Source of the DNA: Setaria digitata
Lineage: Eukaryota > Nematoda > Chromadorea > Rhabditida > Setariidae
Reading direction: 5' to 3'
DNA length: 64,000 bases
NCBI GenBank assembly: GCA_003640385.1
Contig: RCAB01000077.1
Span: forward strand, 1-64,000
This document shows, one piece after another, positions 45,341 to 59,256 of this stretch. Both the position numbers and the translations under genes were made by a program. Positions within the stretch are counted from its first letter, which is position 1; each line of letters starts with the position of its first letter. The notes under the pieces are model-generated. The model saw nothing but the letters and a program-made list of their open reading frames with translations. It made no database searches and was not told where the DNA came from.

Positions 45341-48300
45341 TTGCAAGTAAACAAATGGGCATATAGAATTGGCTGAGCACTTCAATGAGCTTCTCAGAAC
45401 CAATTTAAATGGATGCGATGTCATTCATTTTCACATTTTGTTGTTCTTAATTTACTCCAAATGAAAAAATATTTTTGGAAGCTTGCAAAGGCTAATTTAC
45501 GAATGTGTTCATGTGTGGCTGCCAGTATATGGGCCCATTTTACTAGTCTATGTGTGATTGTCGTTTAGAAATGCTTAATGAAAGTCAAAAATTGTATGAA
45601 TGCATTTATCAGCACAGCACTCACTTCTGGCCATAATATTACTTCTTTAGCACTTATCACTACTCACTGCTACTTGGCTGGTTCCTTTGGCAAATAAACG
45701 CTATGTAAATGGTTCCTTGGTAAATAGAAAATGAGAGAAGACAAGCCAAAACGTAAAGATATACTTTTGGAATTTTTGAACTAAGGATGACAATTACTAT
45801 TATAAAACCAATTGCATTGCATGATTTATCAATATATTTCTTTTTCAAAATTTGCACAAGATTCAAACTGAGGGACAGAATTTATTATTACTTTTTTGCT
45901 AATTAATCTGAAAAATCTGTCCTTGTTCTCATTCTGTCCTTAAAACTTGCTCAATGTGGCGCTCAATTATTCTTATCCTGCTGTTTTTAAAACTAAAAGG
46001 TTTTACGAGTTATTGTTAAAGTTAATATTGATAATGGAGTGAAACAAATGTGACGTAGATGGTGTAATTTCTATTCTTTCATATAATTTAGAAATTCAAT
46101 CCCCCTTGCAAAAAATCACTTATTTATGCAGAAATTTTTAATTAACATCGGCAATTCAAAGAATTCCTTGCATAGCAATTTATTGAAACTTTAAATTGGT
46201 AAAATTTCGTGAAATTCAAAAAAATTATTTGAATGGAGTCAAAAAAAAAAATGAAGAAAACTAGTTTTTTTTTTTTTTTTGATCATACAACAATACTCAT
46301 GAATTAATGTGGTGCATGCGAAGTAAATAGGAATCGACAGATGGTGAAAATTGAGAGTTTAGAAAGACCGCGTGAAAGTTTCTTTTTGTCAAAGGATTCT
46401 TGTTTACTGTATGAAAGTTAAAAAGTTTATTCTTACAGATGGATTTGTATATATGTTTATGAGCTCGAAAAGAAGAACAGATGTTCACTGCGTGACACTT
46501 TCAGTAGTAAGACAGGTAAAAAAGAGAAAGAGATTCTAAGGGAGAAATACTTACTGAAAGTGTTCAACACGAATGCTATGCTTGATATATATATTTCTTT
46601 AAATAATTAGACAAATTATATTTTTCTACAAAAAAAGTTATAATTAACTTCAGAAAAATTCTATAACTGTCATCCGAGATAGAACATATTTCCTTTGATT
46701 ATTCGTTCATTTTAGCAAATCATCATCACGTAAATAAAATCGTAGCAATAATGCTGTTTGTTGAGGAAAAAATTGAGAAGAAAATAATTATCAGATGATT
46801 ACATTCACGCTTGTGTGTAATATGCACACTTGGAATGATATTGTCTTGTGAGCGTAAGTGGCCAAGTACGCCTGACTTAAGTAATGAGTATATTACTTAT
46901 AACAACACGGTATGGAACTTCTTTATTGTCCAGTCCTATTCGAACAAACGTAGTTTTTCGTGTGAAATCTTCAGTGCTACTGTAAAAAGAATTTATGCAA
47001 TGGTATCATTTGAAGTTTGGAATTTTCACAATGTAAATATGCAAATCATTTGCAGATTATATTGCGTCAGTTAGTGGAACGGAACAATTGCTTTTTTTGT
47101 GCAACGATAGATTTACACAGATGGCTTCCGTCTGTTCCTTCTTTGTCACCGATCTTCAATTTACTAATTAAACTTCATCATTGTCACACTCATGCTGAGC
47201 GAGTTTTTATTTGAGCCAATTGAAAATTGCAGCAATATCTTCAAACAGAGCTAATTTATAGATGAAAAGAAATGGAGAATATTGCTCAACAGGTTTTAAA
47301 CTTACAAAACTTCATCTATGACTATCAGTAAACTTTAAACTTGCAGGATTTCACGTGTCAGTGTGATGAGAATCAATTACTGTCTAATGTGTAAATGTTT
47401 ATAAGGAATGGCAATAAGCACACTAGTGTATCAAGTTGTAAAACAATCCATAGAATGTTGTTTGAAATGTTGCTTTCTTCCTTTCTTCAAGCAATTAATT
47501 ACAACAAGTTTCGAATTACATTGAAACACTGAAAATTTCATATTGATTACTAGATATATGGATATAGCATGAATATAAAAATTTCAGATAATTATAATTT
47601 CATCCACTTTTAATGCATAACGTATCGTATCAGTGGTTTCCAGAGATACGGGAGAACGCTTGACAACTGATAATACTGCTCATTAAAATGATAACTTGCC
47701 TTCCCTTATCACAAAATGACAGTGAAAAAGAAATAGACAGTTGGTGGCAAACAAAAAGAAAAATATGTTGAAGAATATTTGACGGTTGTTTAATAAAGAA
47801 GGAGACTAATTAGTTGTTGCATTTACTTCATCAAATGGATGCATTTAAAGGGAACACTACTCTGAAGTGAGTTTATTTCCATATCATCAGCTGCTGAAAT
47901 CGATGCAAGCTGACGTTGTTTCTTCGGAGTTGTTAGCATCTCAGCTTCTTCACTGTTGAATTGTGTAAACTTTACAAATTTCATTCAACAAACTTAGCAA
48001 AGCAGCACTGTTTGTTAGGCTAAGCACACTAAGCATCCTCACATGATTTTCTTTCGCTTACTTGCCCATTTCTTCCTGAGAAAAAGTAAAATTTTCTAAA
48101 TTATATTCATTAAAAAATTAACTCCTTGTTTTTTCGTTATTAAAACTTCAAAAAGAAAAAAAATGAAATAAAATTTTGAAGGAAAAAAAGACCTTACTGC
48201 AGTCAATTTTTATGATTTCTGCTGAATATTTAAGAAAGAAGTTCTCTGAACTTCTTTTGATTTTAATAATTTTTAACCCTAATTTTGTTTTGTCGAATTT

Positions 48301-48850
48301 TAGTCTAATATTTTTTAATGAATAAATTTTTATATTTGGTTCAACAGTTTACTAGTCATAATGTTTTTGCATAATCTTTCACCCTAAAAGTTTTTTCGAA
48401 ATGAGAAATTCTAATCAAAACTCAGTAAAATTCAGTTCGCTCCAATTTACCTCTATGAATTTCATTTTTCATGTTAATGTTTCCTAAATAAATTTTAAAA
48501 AAAATCATTCAATTAACTATAAAAAAAAGTTGAAGCAAACTGAAAAAGATGATTTGAGATTAATGGAACTGATTTTTCTTCCAGAATTTCCACATAAAGG
48601 CACATGTAATTCCTTATTCTCTGATTATGGATGTCTAACTTCTAAGTATAGAAAGCGTGTTATTCGTTCTGTTATCACCCAATCACCCAACACCTCACAC
48701 CTGAAATAAATCATTAAATAATTAAATTATTTGTAGAAATTAATATTTTTTATAAATTTAGCAAAAACGATAAGTGAAAAGAATTAAATCCCAAAAAGTT
48801 TTTTCCTTAATCATTCATTTTTATCATTATTTTGTCATTCTTTGAAGGAA

Positions 48851-51743
48851 ATGAAAAGTATTTATCAGCGGGTACGATATTTCGATGAGCCGTTTGCCTA
48901 TATTTGCATGAATAATCAAGTTGAAAATTACTGCTCATATTGCTTAAGAAAACCCGAAAAAAACAAACTCTACAAATGTTCGAAATGTGAATTGGCTAGA
49001 TATTGCAATAAGGTGTGCTGTATGTTTCGTACTTCTCCACTTGTGAACCTCTCTGACAATGTTGTTTCAAATCTTTTCTTCAGAGAAATTTCCAGAAGTT
49101 TCTAAATTCCATAGTAAAAGCTTCCGTAGTAAAACATGTACTTTTGAGTTGTTATTTTTAAAGTGTCACTTTTTCCAAATTTTGTAGCATAATTTCTATT
49201 CTCCTACTAATTAAGGACTGCCAACGTCTGGCATGGAAGCATCATCGTGCTGAATGTCGACGTCTAGAATCTGTTTTTCCGAATTTACCACTCACTGAAA
49301 TATTATTTCTTAGTCGAATAATTGACAAGGTACTATTCCTAGAGCAGCATGGCGACAAATACAAATGGGAAAAGCATAGAAAATGGATTGATTTATTAGG
49401 CCATCAGGATGATATTCGCAATGATAAGGTGAAGCAAAACGAATATAAAAATTAACTTTGAAGGATGAAATCAGTTTAAAAAGGATTTTGGAAGAAGGGA
49501 AGTCTTGAAGAAAAACTCATAGCGAATATATAAAGTATATAAAGTGATTTCATAAAATTAAGCTGTTTGTGTATTTTTTTCAGTCTAAATATGCTCACTT
49601 TGAAAAAATTCACGGGAAAATGGAAATATATCGAAAGGATGAAATGATTGAAAAGGAAAAATTTTATGAAATTTTTTGCAAAGCAACAATCAACTCACAT
49701 TCAGTTCATACTGGTGCCGGGAATGAAATTGGTTTGGCACTTGACTTAGGTTGTCCTTTTTTTTTTTTAGACTGATTGTTCTAATCTTAAGCTCAATTTT
49801 TTAACAAAATTTTGTTGCTGTGAAATCAGTAACTATCATGAATCCATCCTAACTTGATCTTTTTTTTGTTAGAGTTAATTAATATTTAAACGAAACTTTC
49901 ATTTTTTTCTCAATCCCGGATAGTTAATTGGCAAAAAATAATGCTACAAATGTAAGGATTCAGCAAAAAAAAAAAAAAAACAGCGGTAAAATGAAAAATA
50001 TATTAATTAAACTTTTTAATAAGACTTAGTTAACTTTCAACTCCTGAAAATGTCAAATATAAATAGTTAGAGTGTTTCATATTAAATAAAGTTTCCAGCT
50101 CTCAAAACACATCGCCATCATTATGCTTTAACTTGAATGGAAAAGGTTGACTTGCACTTAAATTGACCAACCAAAAATAAAAGTGAAACTTTAAAATGAG
50201 CTGTTCCAGGCGTATCCGCTTATGATCATTCATGTCGACCAAACTGTTCTCTCGTTTTCGACGGATTTCACGCCTGCTTGAGGCCACTGACTTCAGAAAC
50301 AGATGCTACTGATATACGTACAGCTCGTATCAGTTATATTGATGTTGGCCGATCACGCTATAAGCGTCAAAATGAGCTTAAATCAAAATGGTAAATAATT
50401 ATAAAGCTCATTTGTAATAGCTAATTAATTACACACATGTAAACCAATTAACACAAAGATTAACTAACAGCCGTCGTCAATTTCACTTTTTTTTTTTTTT
50501 TTTTTTTTTTACGAAGAACCGAATTACTAGCAACATAGAGAGCAAACTAAATCTTATACTGTCGAATTCTATATATTATAAGAAAATATCAATTAAACGG
50601 CAATGATGAGGCTGACAGTTCAGGTATTTTGACTGTCAATGTGATCGATGTAAAGATCCTGCCGATGATATTTTGACATCAATACGATGTGTAAATGAAG
50701 CATGTGATGAAGCACTGATCATAACGGAAAATTCAGAACCCATAAATATCATATGCCCAAAATGTAAGCAAATAACGGATGAAAGTCGTGTGAAGAAATG
50801 TCAGGAATTGATGCTCAAGCTTCCGGTACAATTCAGTACCGAAATTAGCGCAGAATATGTATGTTGAAAGTTTGTTGCCTTTTCGTTTCGTTGCATTGAA
50901 TCCGATAAAGAAGTCCTGCTTAAATGTGCTTGCAGATTCAAGAAACACTTGACGAAGCAGCTAAATATCTACATTCCAAGAACGTTTATGTGACACGATT
51001 AAAAGCAGTACTTCTTCATGCTACCGGTTCACTTCAAGATAATTTATTGTTTATTCAAAAAAATGTTTACGAAAATTACAGATTGTAAGTGTGAGAAAAT
51101 TTCCACCAAAACATCATGCTTGTTTTGCTTTTTCTCTAATCATCTATTTAAATTTGAATTTTTCAAGAATTAAGGAGCATCAAAACTTATTAATTTGGTA
51201 CGCTTCATCTTATATTTTATATTCTTTGCCTTTTGCAAGAAGCTGTTATTATCAAACTTGCTTTAAATAGATGAAGAGGAATTCGTTTCGAGAATATCTA
51301 ATGGATGCAAAAGTTTCAGGTGCTTTCCACGATCTGATAGACACCTAGCATATCAGTTACTGCACATTGTCAAATCATACATTGAAAAAGGAGAGCGGAA
51401 GGAAGTAAGTTTCACTTCTATCTATCTCAAAAAGACTCCTTACACGTTCACCCTATTTATATCAGTAATGAGTTTGATCACTAACTTAGTTTCGTATCAT
51501 TAATTTACTTCGCTTGATCGGCAGTTTAAATTCCAGGCAGTATCATATGCGTACGAGGCAATGAGTATATTTGAAGTGTGTTTTGGCCTAAATCATCCAT
51601 ATTATCTTCAAACTCTCGCCCTTTGGACATTTCTTGACAAAGATACTCCAAAGACAGATAAGGAACTTATCGCATTAATGAATTTCCATTCTAATAAACC
51701 AATTGATTTGTCTGAAATATTGTTAAAAAAATTCAAAATTTAA
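48851..51743 (+). CDS. SMYD-family SET-MYND protein (possible lysine methyltransferase)
   Basis: Eight exons: 48851-49012, 49216-49428, 49584-49749, 50210-50390, 50624-50858, 50936-51084, 51320-51404, 51537-51743; phases agree, 465 residues. The MYND finger spans about C28 to C68 (CSYC, CSKC, YCNK, DCQ, HRAEC) and is split by an intron. The SET C-half carries YDHSCRPNCS (about 185) and ISYIDVGRSRYKRQNEL. A post-SET cysteine cluster CQCDRC (245-250) and a further CPKC follow, then a helical C-terminal domain as in SMYD1-3. SMYD proteins methylate histone or cytoplasmic lysines using S-adenosylmethionine. Oddities: no glycine-rich SET N-terminal segment precedes the MYND finger, so a 5' exon may be missing, and the usual NHSC is DHSC. 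The ATG at 48851 is provisional; an acceptor at 48869-48871 could join an upstream exon. It converges on the WD-repeat gene. Confidence 0.87.
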
Positions 51744-52623
51744 TTAATTTGATGGTTAAAAATTTCACAGAGTTCAGTGAAACCCTGTTTACGTGTTCAC
51801 CTGATTTTTTATTGTGTTTAAATGGAGATTTACGTCATTAACTTACTGCTGTTTAATTTGTTTTATCCATTAACGACAAAATTATTAGGGTGATAAAGAA
51901 AGATTCAGGAAACTTATTTTTTCATTTTTTTTTTTTTTTTTTCATAATAAGAATCCTAAAAGGTTACAGAAGTTCCGATAACTTTTAGTACATGTGATTC
52001 CAGAAACCTAGCGCTTCATCCCTTCTTTGCACTTTTTTACTTGCTTATCATATCACACAACACTTTCATCTTATCTTTGATACTGCATTACTACATCTTG
52101 CTTTTATGCTTTGTCATCACATTTAAACAAAAATTGCTTTTGGTACAACAAAAACTTAACGTAATGCCCTAGTCCTTCTACGTAATTTTTATTTCTCGTC
52201 GTTGCATAAAAATATTATTTTATAATTCTAATTCATCACGAAAATTGCTACAGAGAGTTGAAATTTGATTTAATTTCTTCATGAAATTGGTGTGGAAGAG
52301 AAATAATACTTAAAACATAAAAAAGGCATTAAATAATTTTACTGTCTAATTTTATTTCACTGACAGAGTTAAATGTTCGCTCCATAATTTGGAGGAATAG
52401 TTTTAGTCAAAAAGTCTCGAACAAATATCATAACTTCTGGTTTTAAAGCATTATAAAAACAACATATCCATTTGTTGTAATATCCACAGATAGAAGGCAT
52501 TGATTCCAAAGTTTAATCAGCGAAGGAATATAATTTAATTGACTTGTTTGAATTTCTTAAATATAACAGTGCTCTTTGCGCAGTAATTGGTTTAGAGGAG
52601 AATCAGTATTTATCCAGTTGTAA
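51744..52623. other. Convergent intergenic region
   Basis: This 880-bp gap separates the stops of the SMYD (+) and WD-repeat (-) genes. A T-run lies at 51921-51942. TTTATT at 52351-52356 is a candidate AATAAA poly(A) signal for the minus-strand gene. Nothing else is recognised. Confidence 0.55.
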
Positions 52624-55438
52624 TTATCGATTAATGTTAATTCTATAAAGAGTAACAAATAACTGTCTATCCACTACAATTAATGCGTCATCATCAGGAA
52701 CGACGTGAAATGCGTGATGTTCAACGGTTTCTTTCATTAGCAATTTTAAATCATCGACCTGAATTGCATATAATTCATTATAATTTCCACACATGACTAA
52801 ATTCCTATTCATGACGAAAACGTGGTGAACAGGCAGATCCAAAATATGAGTAGACGTACCGCTTCCGGATACTATTATTCCCTGAAATAGTTTTCCATTT
52901 ACTGCTCAGATTTCCGATATAATAAGTGCTTTGCAATTTATGTTTCAGATACAATGAATTTTTTGTCTTATGAAAAGGTTAATTAATATTCAGTTAATTA
53001 CTCCCTCAACTTATTGCATAAAGCCGAACAGCTGAATTAGACTAGCCTCTCATTAAGATTGCTTAATAATTAATACAAGCAGCTAAAATCAGAAAATTTC
53101 TATGCCAAATTTTCTTCGAACTGAATTTTTGAAATAAATTTATTCCAGGTTAATATTGTATGGTAACGAATATCTAGAAAAAGATAAAGTGAACTCGATT
53201 TAAGTCAATGAACAACTTATAATCTTGCTCATTTTTCGTGTCATTCAGTACTGATAAGATAACCCAAAATGAAAGCAAAGACTGTAAATAAAGACGATCT
53301 TTAAATTAGTTGAGAAAAACAATTCAGAGGAAGTTTACTTTGCCAGAAGATGTTGTAACAAAAAGTGTGTCGTTGGTAATGTGTGACACTGATTCAATAC
53401 AATCAATTTCGAAATGAAATAATGAAAGTGTTAAATCCGGAACTGTTGCCATCCAGATAGCACCTGTTTCACCACCGACAAACAACCGATCATTGGCAAC
53501 GCACAGTGATGTCAGTCCTAATGGTTAATTAACTTTTAATTTCGTAATTAGCTATTAATTATCCTATAGAAATTAAAATTTTCGAATTATTTATTAAAAA
53601 TAAGTCAGTAGTGACTCTTTTTTCAACTTCAGCTATAAAAGAAAAATAAATAAGTTTTACGGCTCGTTAGCAAACGGCATATAAGCAAGTCATTTACCGG
53701 TATACTTATCTAGTGCATTAGATTTCCGCATAGTGCGTGGAAGGTTAAGGACGGTCACCAATTTCGAATTTTTCGTCTTCAATAATGTCGACTTTAGACT
53801 ATGAATGATAATTTGGCCATCCAAAGATGCAGAAACAAGCTGCTGCAACGGCAAAAGCCATTCAAGTGATGTCACACTTAGTGTATGAGTCTGAAATATA
53901 TGCACTTCAAAAATTCATCCTATTCTAACTTGAGGCGCTTTTGTCTTGAAATTACCAAATAATTTATTATCAGATTACTGCCTAACAATTGATATTATTT
54001 AACATCGTTTAGCAAATTAAGTTATACTTTCAGAAGAAAAGCATTGTATTGTTATAGTACTTGAGAAAAATAGATTAGAATATGAAGCAAAGAGAAAAAA
54101 ATGTTGAAATAAATTTTAGTAAACTCTTTGAATTCATGAATCAGAAACATAACTGTACCTCCTTGGTTGTTATGATTTTCCCGTTTAGAATAATTGAAAT
54201 GTGACCTGTTATTAGACCTACTGCTATCAAACCTTGTGGACCATATCTGCAACAAATTTTCAAATTACTTAAATTTAAAAATTCACTTTTTTCAAGTTAA
54301 TATTTGATGGACTCATGCATATGGTCAGATAAGAAGATAATATAAAACAAACATTTCTTTATTACCTGAGAATTGTCGGACAACTAGAAAATACTAAACG
54401 ATCAGTTGTACGTCTTTGCCGAAAAACAATCACGCCATTATGCGAGCACCACGTGTCGTGATAATGGTTAGCAAACAGAAATGCTATACGTCCGTTAGGA
54501 CCACAAGTGATGCTACGTAAAGGCAATTCTTCCTTCTGTTGTTTAACAAAAAATGTAATTAAAAGAGAAAGTTGTTTTCTTTTTGCTAATAATAAACAAT
54601 GTTATTTAGTCCGATTGATGATAAAGAGATTTTAAAGAAAAGGAAACTTTACTGAAGCTTTTTCCATCGCTCAGGAAATGAATTAATTACCTGTGCTAAT
54701 TGATACTGACTCATTACAGACAATGTCATCGAATCAGCACGATGGAAAATGTTCAGTCGTGCAAGAATATTTGGCTCGTTATTGTTACTTTTCAGTGTTT
54801 CCAATAACAGGTCTAATACATCTTCACTGATAGTGCCTTCTGAAGCGCTACTTACAATGTTTGACATCTGCACAGTCTGTACTCCAACACTTACGCGTGG
54901 CAAGGGATCGGTTCCTGGAAGTGGAAGTATACTTGAAAGTGCTATTCAAATTTCACTTTTAACACTTTTCATTTTTGTAGTATTTATATGAATTCACTTA
55001 GAAATAGTGCAACTCAAATTCAAACGCCTTACCATTTGTACAATATTTACAATATTCTTTCATTCGTCTGCTTAAACATATCTGCTACTGATAATTGATT
55101 GGTCATTTTTATCACATATTTATCTTCTAGATCTTTTCAGATCAAAATTATCAAAAGCGACAAATAGTTTTCTTCTAGACAATACTTTATTGAAATTTAG
55201 CCTTTTACTTTTCATTCCATAAATTGAACTGAAACAGAAGTATTTTATTCGTCTTCTCTCCATTCTAAGTATTAACCCGAAAGATTCTGCGGAGATAGAA
55301 TCTCGAAAGAAACTGACTGCGAAACGAACCTCGATGATGATATTTTCGAGCATCCGTTAACATTTCAGAATCCACCTTTTCAGTCACCATTTTCCATTTG
55401 GATGCAATGTATGTCTTTGGCCCATCGTAGTCGTCCAT
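52624..55438 (-). CDS. WD-repeat protein, probable dynein-2 intermediate chain (WDR34-like)
   Basis: Seven minus-strand exons in transcript order: 55438-55330, 54914-54691, 54535-54366, 54246-54159, 53890-53698, 53517-53339, 52881-52624; phases agree, 406 residues. A short N-terminus with SVGVQT (about 45-50, like LC8 light-chain binding motifs) and an acidic helical stretch lead into a divergent beta-propeller. Blades are suggested by SITCGPNGRIAFLFA, GLIAVGLITGHISII, VTSLEWLLPLQQLVSASLDG and LCVANDRLFVGGETGAIWMA. The segment with HYHDTWCSHNGVIVF resembles the insertion of WDR34, and the N-terminal SKWK plus QT motif fits that family. Dynein-2 intermediate chains power retrograde intraflagellar transport, in nematodes only in sensory-neuron cilia. 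The gene model is firmer than the name: the match is weak and another WD family is possible. The protein is shorter than typical intermediate chains. Confidence 0.55.
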
Positions 55439-57058
55439 TTATTTGTGTTTTCAAAAGTTAGGAAGTGACTTTAAAATTTAAGCATAGTTAAAAATAAATT
55501 TTGGTGGATGCAACAATACCAGTTTGTTTAGGACTTCTTCTGTTAGATTCTGGCCAACATAAAATAATTGTTAAGCTTGATTGCTCTAGTCAGTTGCCTA
55601 GCAACAAGATATTTTACAAACCAGTGAGACTAAGTTGAAAATTGCTCATTTCCAACTTAAAATTAATATTATTCCGTGGCACTTATCGAAATTGTAAATT
55701 TCCTTGAATGTTTTGTATGTTTATATCTTTAATCAAAAATGAAAATGTGCTTTCACTAACATCGAATGACTGTTAAGTATAATTATGTTTTTAAGCAGAC
55801 GGATCGTTAAACAGAATGATTTAATGAGTCCATTCATATGTGCCACTGTTTTTTGGTTACTAACAGAATATAATTTAGAAGAAAAAAAAGAAATAAATTA
55901 GTTCATGAACGGGAAAAAAAAGCAGTGCAGAATGCTTTATCATTTAAGAAGTTTAAAATATAAATTTTGAATTCTTGTAAAGATTTCATTGCACTTTAAT
56001 TTTCTTTTAATTTATATCTGAAATTTTTTCAAAGATTTCTCTACAAGAACTCTGTGCTTCTGAAGTATCTTCTGATGTAAAATGCCGATTTTTTGAAAAG
56101 AAAAATGCTAATTTCGGAAACTTCTTGTACAGAAACCTTGAATACTTTGAACTTCTAACAATAGAGACTTTGCTTTATTTCATTTCCTCGAGATGATACT
56201 TGATATTTCATTTCTCTTCCATTGTTTTAAAGTTTAAGACCTAATTCTTCCCTTCTTATTTCTGTTCTCACCGAGAACATCAGAAATCGAACCATCCCCA
56301 CAACACTCAGAAACAAACAAACATTTTCTTCACCCATATAACTGATAACTGATAAGAGATATTAATCGACAGAAAAATCTAACTTATAATTTTTAAGAAG
56401 TAACTGGATGCCCAGACTTTCAACTAATTACCCTACAAAGGTAATTTTTATCACAAAACTTCGTCATCAGTGAGCAATTTCCACTGCGTGATTCACGTCG
56501 TTTCACAACGTCCCAGCTAAATGCTTTTCCGAGTATAGTAAACATCCGGTGAACGGGGGGAGACAGAGGAGGGTGTCAGAGAGAGTAGGGGTTCGGTAGT
56601 GTACAGGTTAATTAATACAGTGGGTAAGGAAAGTGAGTGGGAAAAAGAGAGATGCTGGATGAAAAGGTTGGGAAGAGTATGTGATTTATTGAGATGGTAA
56701 GTGAGAGGAATGCATGTTTCGTTATCTCAAGTTAGTGGTGACTTCAAGTTAAACAGCCAACCTGTAGCAGTTTTGATTCCAGATCACTATTTTGTGCGGA
56801 AACAATTCCGGATTCGGAGACTTCTAACAGTTCTCGGATTTTACTGGAATTAAGAGGTAAATAAAATATGCACAGTCATAGGCTATATGAACCGAAAAAC
56901 TCGTCTCTTAACTGTTATCGGTGGTAGTAACATTATCAGTGAATGGTTAGTTGCTATAAACTCTGTGTGCTTCCCTTTACTCTACTACTTTCATGATTTA
57001 ATTCCCACAGTCTTTAAAGTTTGTGAATTGAAGTTTCAGTCATTCGTATTTTTTTCAG
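55439..57058. other. Divergent intergenic region
   Basis: About 1.6 kb lies between the starts of the WD-repeat (-) and TMPPE-like (+) genes and presumably holds both promoters. A patch richer in G and C at about 56545-56640 contains G-runs and GA-rich steps. I recognise no defined element and no exon. Confidence 0.5.
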
Positions 57059-57077
57059 TAAGAGGTAAGAAAGAACA
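57051..57077 (+). other. Candidate spliced-leader acceptor of the TMPPE-like gene
   Basis: A pyrimidine tract ending TTTTTTTCAG at 57058 lies 20 bases before the ATG at 57078, with no coding exon upstream that fits. This is the position expected of a nematode trans-splice acceptor. Confidence 0.55.
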
Positions 57078-59223
57078 ATGATTAATGAAAAGAAAAGATA
57101 TCTTTGGGAGAAAAAAAACTATATCGTTATTTTGGTAGCAGTTCAGCTGTGTTTCGTTGTAATGAGAGTTCGGGCTAATGGCATGTATCATGCGCAATTA
57201 TGCAGGTTTCACGATATGTTTAGCTTGCAGCTACTGATGTGTATCATCTCACCTATAATATATCGGAGAATTAAGGAGTATGCCTTTTTCGTTCTATATT
57301 TGTTTGTGTCAGTATGCTGATTGAAAAAAAAAAATCGGTTATCGAAATATTTTTTAAGTCCCTATGAAATTCTTGGAGTAGACATGGAATTTGGACGAGA
57401 TACTTTAGGATAGCAATAAGCTAGTTATCGAGACTTCATTTCTACAATTTATTTCAACACAGGCTGATGAACAGGGAGAGCTTTACACAAGTCTTCCAGG
57501 GAGGTTTACAGTCATCCGTCAGATCATTTCACTTAGTAGTCTCCTGCTCAGAGCTCTAATAGTTATTGAACATACTTCAGAATCATTTTCATGGCAGAGC
57601 ATGCGCGCATCGAACGTTGATTTGAATTTTCTTTAGATTTAAATTTAGCTTTTGACGATTACCAACTTCTTTTCTCGACCTCACTTTTGCTTCGTTGCAG
57701 TACTCCAAGTTATTAGAAAGATAAAGGTAATAAGTTCTTGAAGCAGCAACATTGCACCAAAAATATGTCAGCCTTCCCCTACTAGCAGATTTTGGTTTAT
57801 ATTATCATCGAATTTTAATTTTTTTGGAATTCAGACTCATCCAACCGATTGCTATTGTGCTGCAAGATTCGGTCAAAACTTTAACTCTGCTCAGCATATT
57901 TTTTTCCCATGCGTCACTCGTATTTTTCTATATTTATTTACCAGATGGCAGCTTGATTTCTACAATTTGGTAAATTTACCTTTTCTTAAAGATTAGCTTA
58001 GCTAAGGAATAACTAACATAATACAAGTATCTCAAAATATAAAAATAATTCAAAACAATTTCGCTAGTGGTTTTCCAATTATGCTGACTTTCGCCTAATA
58101 TGAAGTAGAAGCTTGAATGCCATTCCAGATTTGTAGATTTATAATTCATTACTCAATAATTACTTCAAACTTTTAGAATTAGTACTTTAAAGTTGCCGAT
58201 TACTTTCTTGTTCCATGTATTAACTGTTAAAATCGTCATTTTCTGCAGTTTCATTAGTCTCTCAATATACGTACATATCGGCTTCTTCTTGATGATCTCA
58301 ACAGTTGTGGAACTTCCGAGTTCACATTTGACTTTATGTCCAAGAGCTCTTGCTATTTTCCGATCTAGAAAGTTCAACACGACGTTATCGCTCTTATTGT
58401 CATTATGTTTAACTGGTGCTGGTTTTGCAGTTACACGTTCAGCACCAGTGGTATGTGTTGTTCCGTTAGAAACTGTTGCATGTAAATTTTCGTAATCACT
58501 ATTACTTTTGTTGAGAAACATTAAAAGATTTGGTTTGCAAGAAGAAAAAAAGAATCAATTTCTTTATGCCTCAATTTCTTTATGTGAAAAATGGTAGGGG
58601 TAAACTTTTTTTTTTTCTGAAAGAAATACCGCACAAAAGTTAACAGAAATACCTTTTTAAGTCTTAAACATGTTTTCATTTAGGTGAATCGGGTGAACGT
58701 GAAAATCCAAGATTTACCTCATTCTCTCGACGGATTCACCATTGTTTTATTAACTGATGTTCATATTGGACCCACTGTTGATCAGAAACGAATTAAGGAG
58801 ATAGTAACGAAAACTAATGCATTGCATCCAGATATGGTAGCTATATCGGGTGACTTAGTTGACGGATTCTTACCAATTTTAATACAGCAAACCTTACCAC
58901 TTAAAAACTTGAAATCAAAATATGGCATCTTTTATGCTACAGGTTTGTTTGCTCATTTATTTTTTCACTGTTTGGAAAATAAATTTCAGGTGTATTTTGG
59001 ATTTCTTCGTGTCGGATGTTAGATTAAATCATTGAATCAAACTCTCATTTCGTTCACCCTTCTTTGAGCTAGTATGTATTAAAAGTCTAATCTGCTTTTC
59101 CCATCAGGGTTCTGTAGAGTTGAAACTCTTGATTTAAGCTCTTTATTCCTTATTTATAGACAGTTTTATATATATATATAAAATTTGTATATAAAAAATA
59201 AAAATTTATATATATATGCTTTC

Positions 59224-59256
<33 letters not shown>

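Larger units (their letters stand above)
39347..48840. other. Gene-poor region, no gene seen
   Basis: About 9.5 kb without a supported exon. The first kilobase or so probably includes the 3' UTR of the zinc-finger gene. The rest holds a T-run of more than 20 bases (40384-40410), a GA run (40870-40892), the large fold-back at 42892-42950, A-runs near 44345-44358 and 44901-44926, and a TTG/TTA-rich tract (45180-45340). Missing 5' exons of the SMYD gene could lie in its right part, but I could not find them. Confidence 0.55.

Noticed and set aside
46495..46564. Possible microRNA hairpin (acactttcagta / tactgaaagtgt)
   Set aside because: Only about 14 bp pair, interrupted by a 3-base bulge and with a loop near 35-40 bases. 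The flanks do not extend the stem.
50101..50145. Extra SMYD exon ending in a donor at 50146
   Set aside because: It could be spliced in phase, but the SET core reads straight from LALDLG (ending 49749) to VSAYDHSC (50210) as in other SMYD proteins. The extra segment would disrupt the domain.
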